A DNA stretch of 64,000 nucleotides from Halomonas sp. Its GTDB lineage: Bacteria; Pseudomonadota; Gammaproteobacteria; Pseudomonadales; Halomonadaceae. A program made the position numbers and the translations under genes. A model generated the notes under the pieces. That model was given only the letters and a program-made list of their open reading frames with translations, was not told the DNA's origin and searched no databases. This document shows, piece after piece, positions 62,930 to 64,000 of the stretch; position 1 is the stretch's first letter; each line of letters begins with the position of its first letter. The DNA is taken from NCBI RefSeq assembly GCF_020832045.1, contig NZ_JAFIFK010000032.1, positions 38,600 to 102,599 on the forward strand, read 5' to 3'.

Positions 62930-63433
62930 TCATGCAGCAGGCAGCACGGCGTAGTCGCCGCGGGCTTCCAGGCACAGGGTGTCGCCACACCAGAGCCGCT
63001 GCGTCAGGCCAATCCGGCCCCGCCCGCGGTTCGCCAGGCGCTCTGTAAGAAGCCCGGGGGCCTGCTCGCTCTCGGGTGCACAGACGACGCGGTAGTCACC
63101 GGTAACCGGCGCCAGAAAACGCTGGCTGGCCTCGGCCACGACGACGTCGCGGGCATGGCCGCGCCGGCGCACCCAAAGGGTTATCCAGCACCAGCCCAGC
63201 AAAGTTGTCTGGGCGGTGAGTGCGCCGCCAAAGCCGGTGCCCTTGTCGTTGAGATTGGGAACGAGCGCGAGCTCCCACACTAGGCTCTCCCCTTCCCAGC
63301 GCATCTCGCGTATGCCCAGGTGATCGACCATCGGGATTGCCTCACGCAGCCAGGCGAGAAACGCCTGCGGCTCGTCGTACTGACCGAGTTTCGGCAAAGG
63401 GAGGCGTGGATGAGGTAGGCCGATTTCTCGCAT
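62930..63433 (-). CDS. YiiD C-terminal-type thioesterase domain protein
   Basis: GTGFGGALTAQTTLLGWCWITLW hotdog-fold motif. Confidence 0.8.
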   Translation of the reverse strand: MREIGLPHPRLPLPKLGQYDEPQAFLAWLREAIPMVDHLGIREMRWEGESLVWELALVPNLNDKGTGFGGALTAQTTLLGWCWITLWVRRRGHARDVVVAEASQRFLAPVTGDYRVVCAPESEQAPGLLTERLANRGRGRIGLTQRLWCGDTLCLEARGDYAVLPAA

Positions 63434-63437
63434 CGTC

Positions 63438-63998
63438 TCAGTCCCAGCGTTCGACGAAGTCGCTGATTCGATGTTCGGCAACAGGCTTGTGCCGGCCGGC
63501 TAGCTGACCTACATAGATGAAGGCGATCAATTCATCGTCTTCATCGAGGCCAAGCCCTTTGCGTACGGTGGGGTCGAAAGCGTACTTGCCGCTGCGCCAC
63601 ATGGCGCCGAGACCCAGGGCGTGAGCGGCGAGCAGTATGCCATGGGCAGCACAGCCGGCGGAGATCACCTGCTCGATCCTGGGTACCTTGGGCACGTCGG
63701 GGGTTACCTTGGCAATTACGGCAATGATCATAGGAGCGCGCTGCGGCTTCTTGCGTACGGCGTCGAGCGCCGCGTCCGCAATGTCTGGATCCTCGCGATA
63801 CTCGGCCTCGGCGAAGAGCTCGCCCAGCCGCTCGAGGCCTTCACCTGAGAACTCGATGAAGCGCCAGGGTCGAAGTTCCTTGTGGTCCGGCGCCCTGAGC
63901 GCGGCACGATAGATCGCTTCCATCTGCTCGGGACCGGGTGCCGGGCCCATCAACTTGCCCATCGAACTGCGCTGGTGCAGAAGGTGTATTGCGTCCAT
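63438..63998 (-). CDS. YdjA-like nitroreductase
   Basis: APDHKELRPWRFIEFSGEGLERLGELF; GLGAMWRSGKYAFDPTVRKGLGL. Confidence 0.92.
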   Translation of the reverse strand: MDAIHLLHQRSSMGKLMGPAPGPEQMEAIYRAALRAPDHKELRPWRFIEFSGEGLERLGELFAEAEYREDPDIADAALDAVRKKPQRAPMIIAVIAKVTPDVPKVPRIEQVISAGCAAHGILLAAHALGLGAMWRSGKYAFDPTVRKGLGLDEDDELIAFIYVGQLAGRHKPVAEHRISDFVERWD

Positions 63999-64000
63999 AC

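Overview
The window looks like a GC-rich gammaproteobacterial chromosome, Halomonas-like by gene content (inference only), carrying a complete-looking P2-type prophage of about 37.4 kb. HOST LEFT (1-25.4 kb): mscK/kefA-like channel (partial), pldA, elaB/yqjD-yqjE-yqjK-like trio, TetR regulator, egtD-egtB (ergothioneine), a tightly coupled wecB-nfrB-nfrA-DUF4434 operon, a YhiN-like flavoprotein, an RND efflux pair, a DUF3617 protein, a PAS-GGDEF-EAL protein, then two paralogous non-coding elements that read on the minus strand as CsrB/RsmZ-type sRNAs, marR, a VOC protein and a broken NmrA/QorB-like gene. PROPHAGE (25,380-62,761): bounded by a 27-bp direct repeat that is the 3' end of tRNA-Ser(GGA), with a tyrosine integrase next to the intact tRNA. 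It has P2-order late genes (Q P / O N M L X, lysis, R S / V W J I H / FI FII E+E' T U D), an Ogr/Delta-like activator, an S24 repressor and a primase-helicase. Cargo: Dam-like methylase, SGNH acyltransferase, two small morons, a divergent S24-like gene with umuDC, SRAP, a P-loop ATPase and a third Csr/Rsm-type sRNA. HOST RIGHT: tRNA-Ser, YiiD-C thioesterase, YdjA-like nitroreductase. Best leads: (1) three Csr/Rsm-like sRNAs, one inside the prophage; (2) a compact c-di-GMP-responsive Nfr-type exopolysaccharide operon that includes wecB; (3) a 20-bp TGTACC-N8-SGTACA palindrome before every P2-type late operon; (4) an iteron-like AAAGGTAAC cluster next to attL; (5) an uncharacterised ATPase and other morons at phage cargo positions. 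All calls come from reading the sequence and supplied translations; no searches were run.
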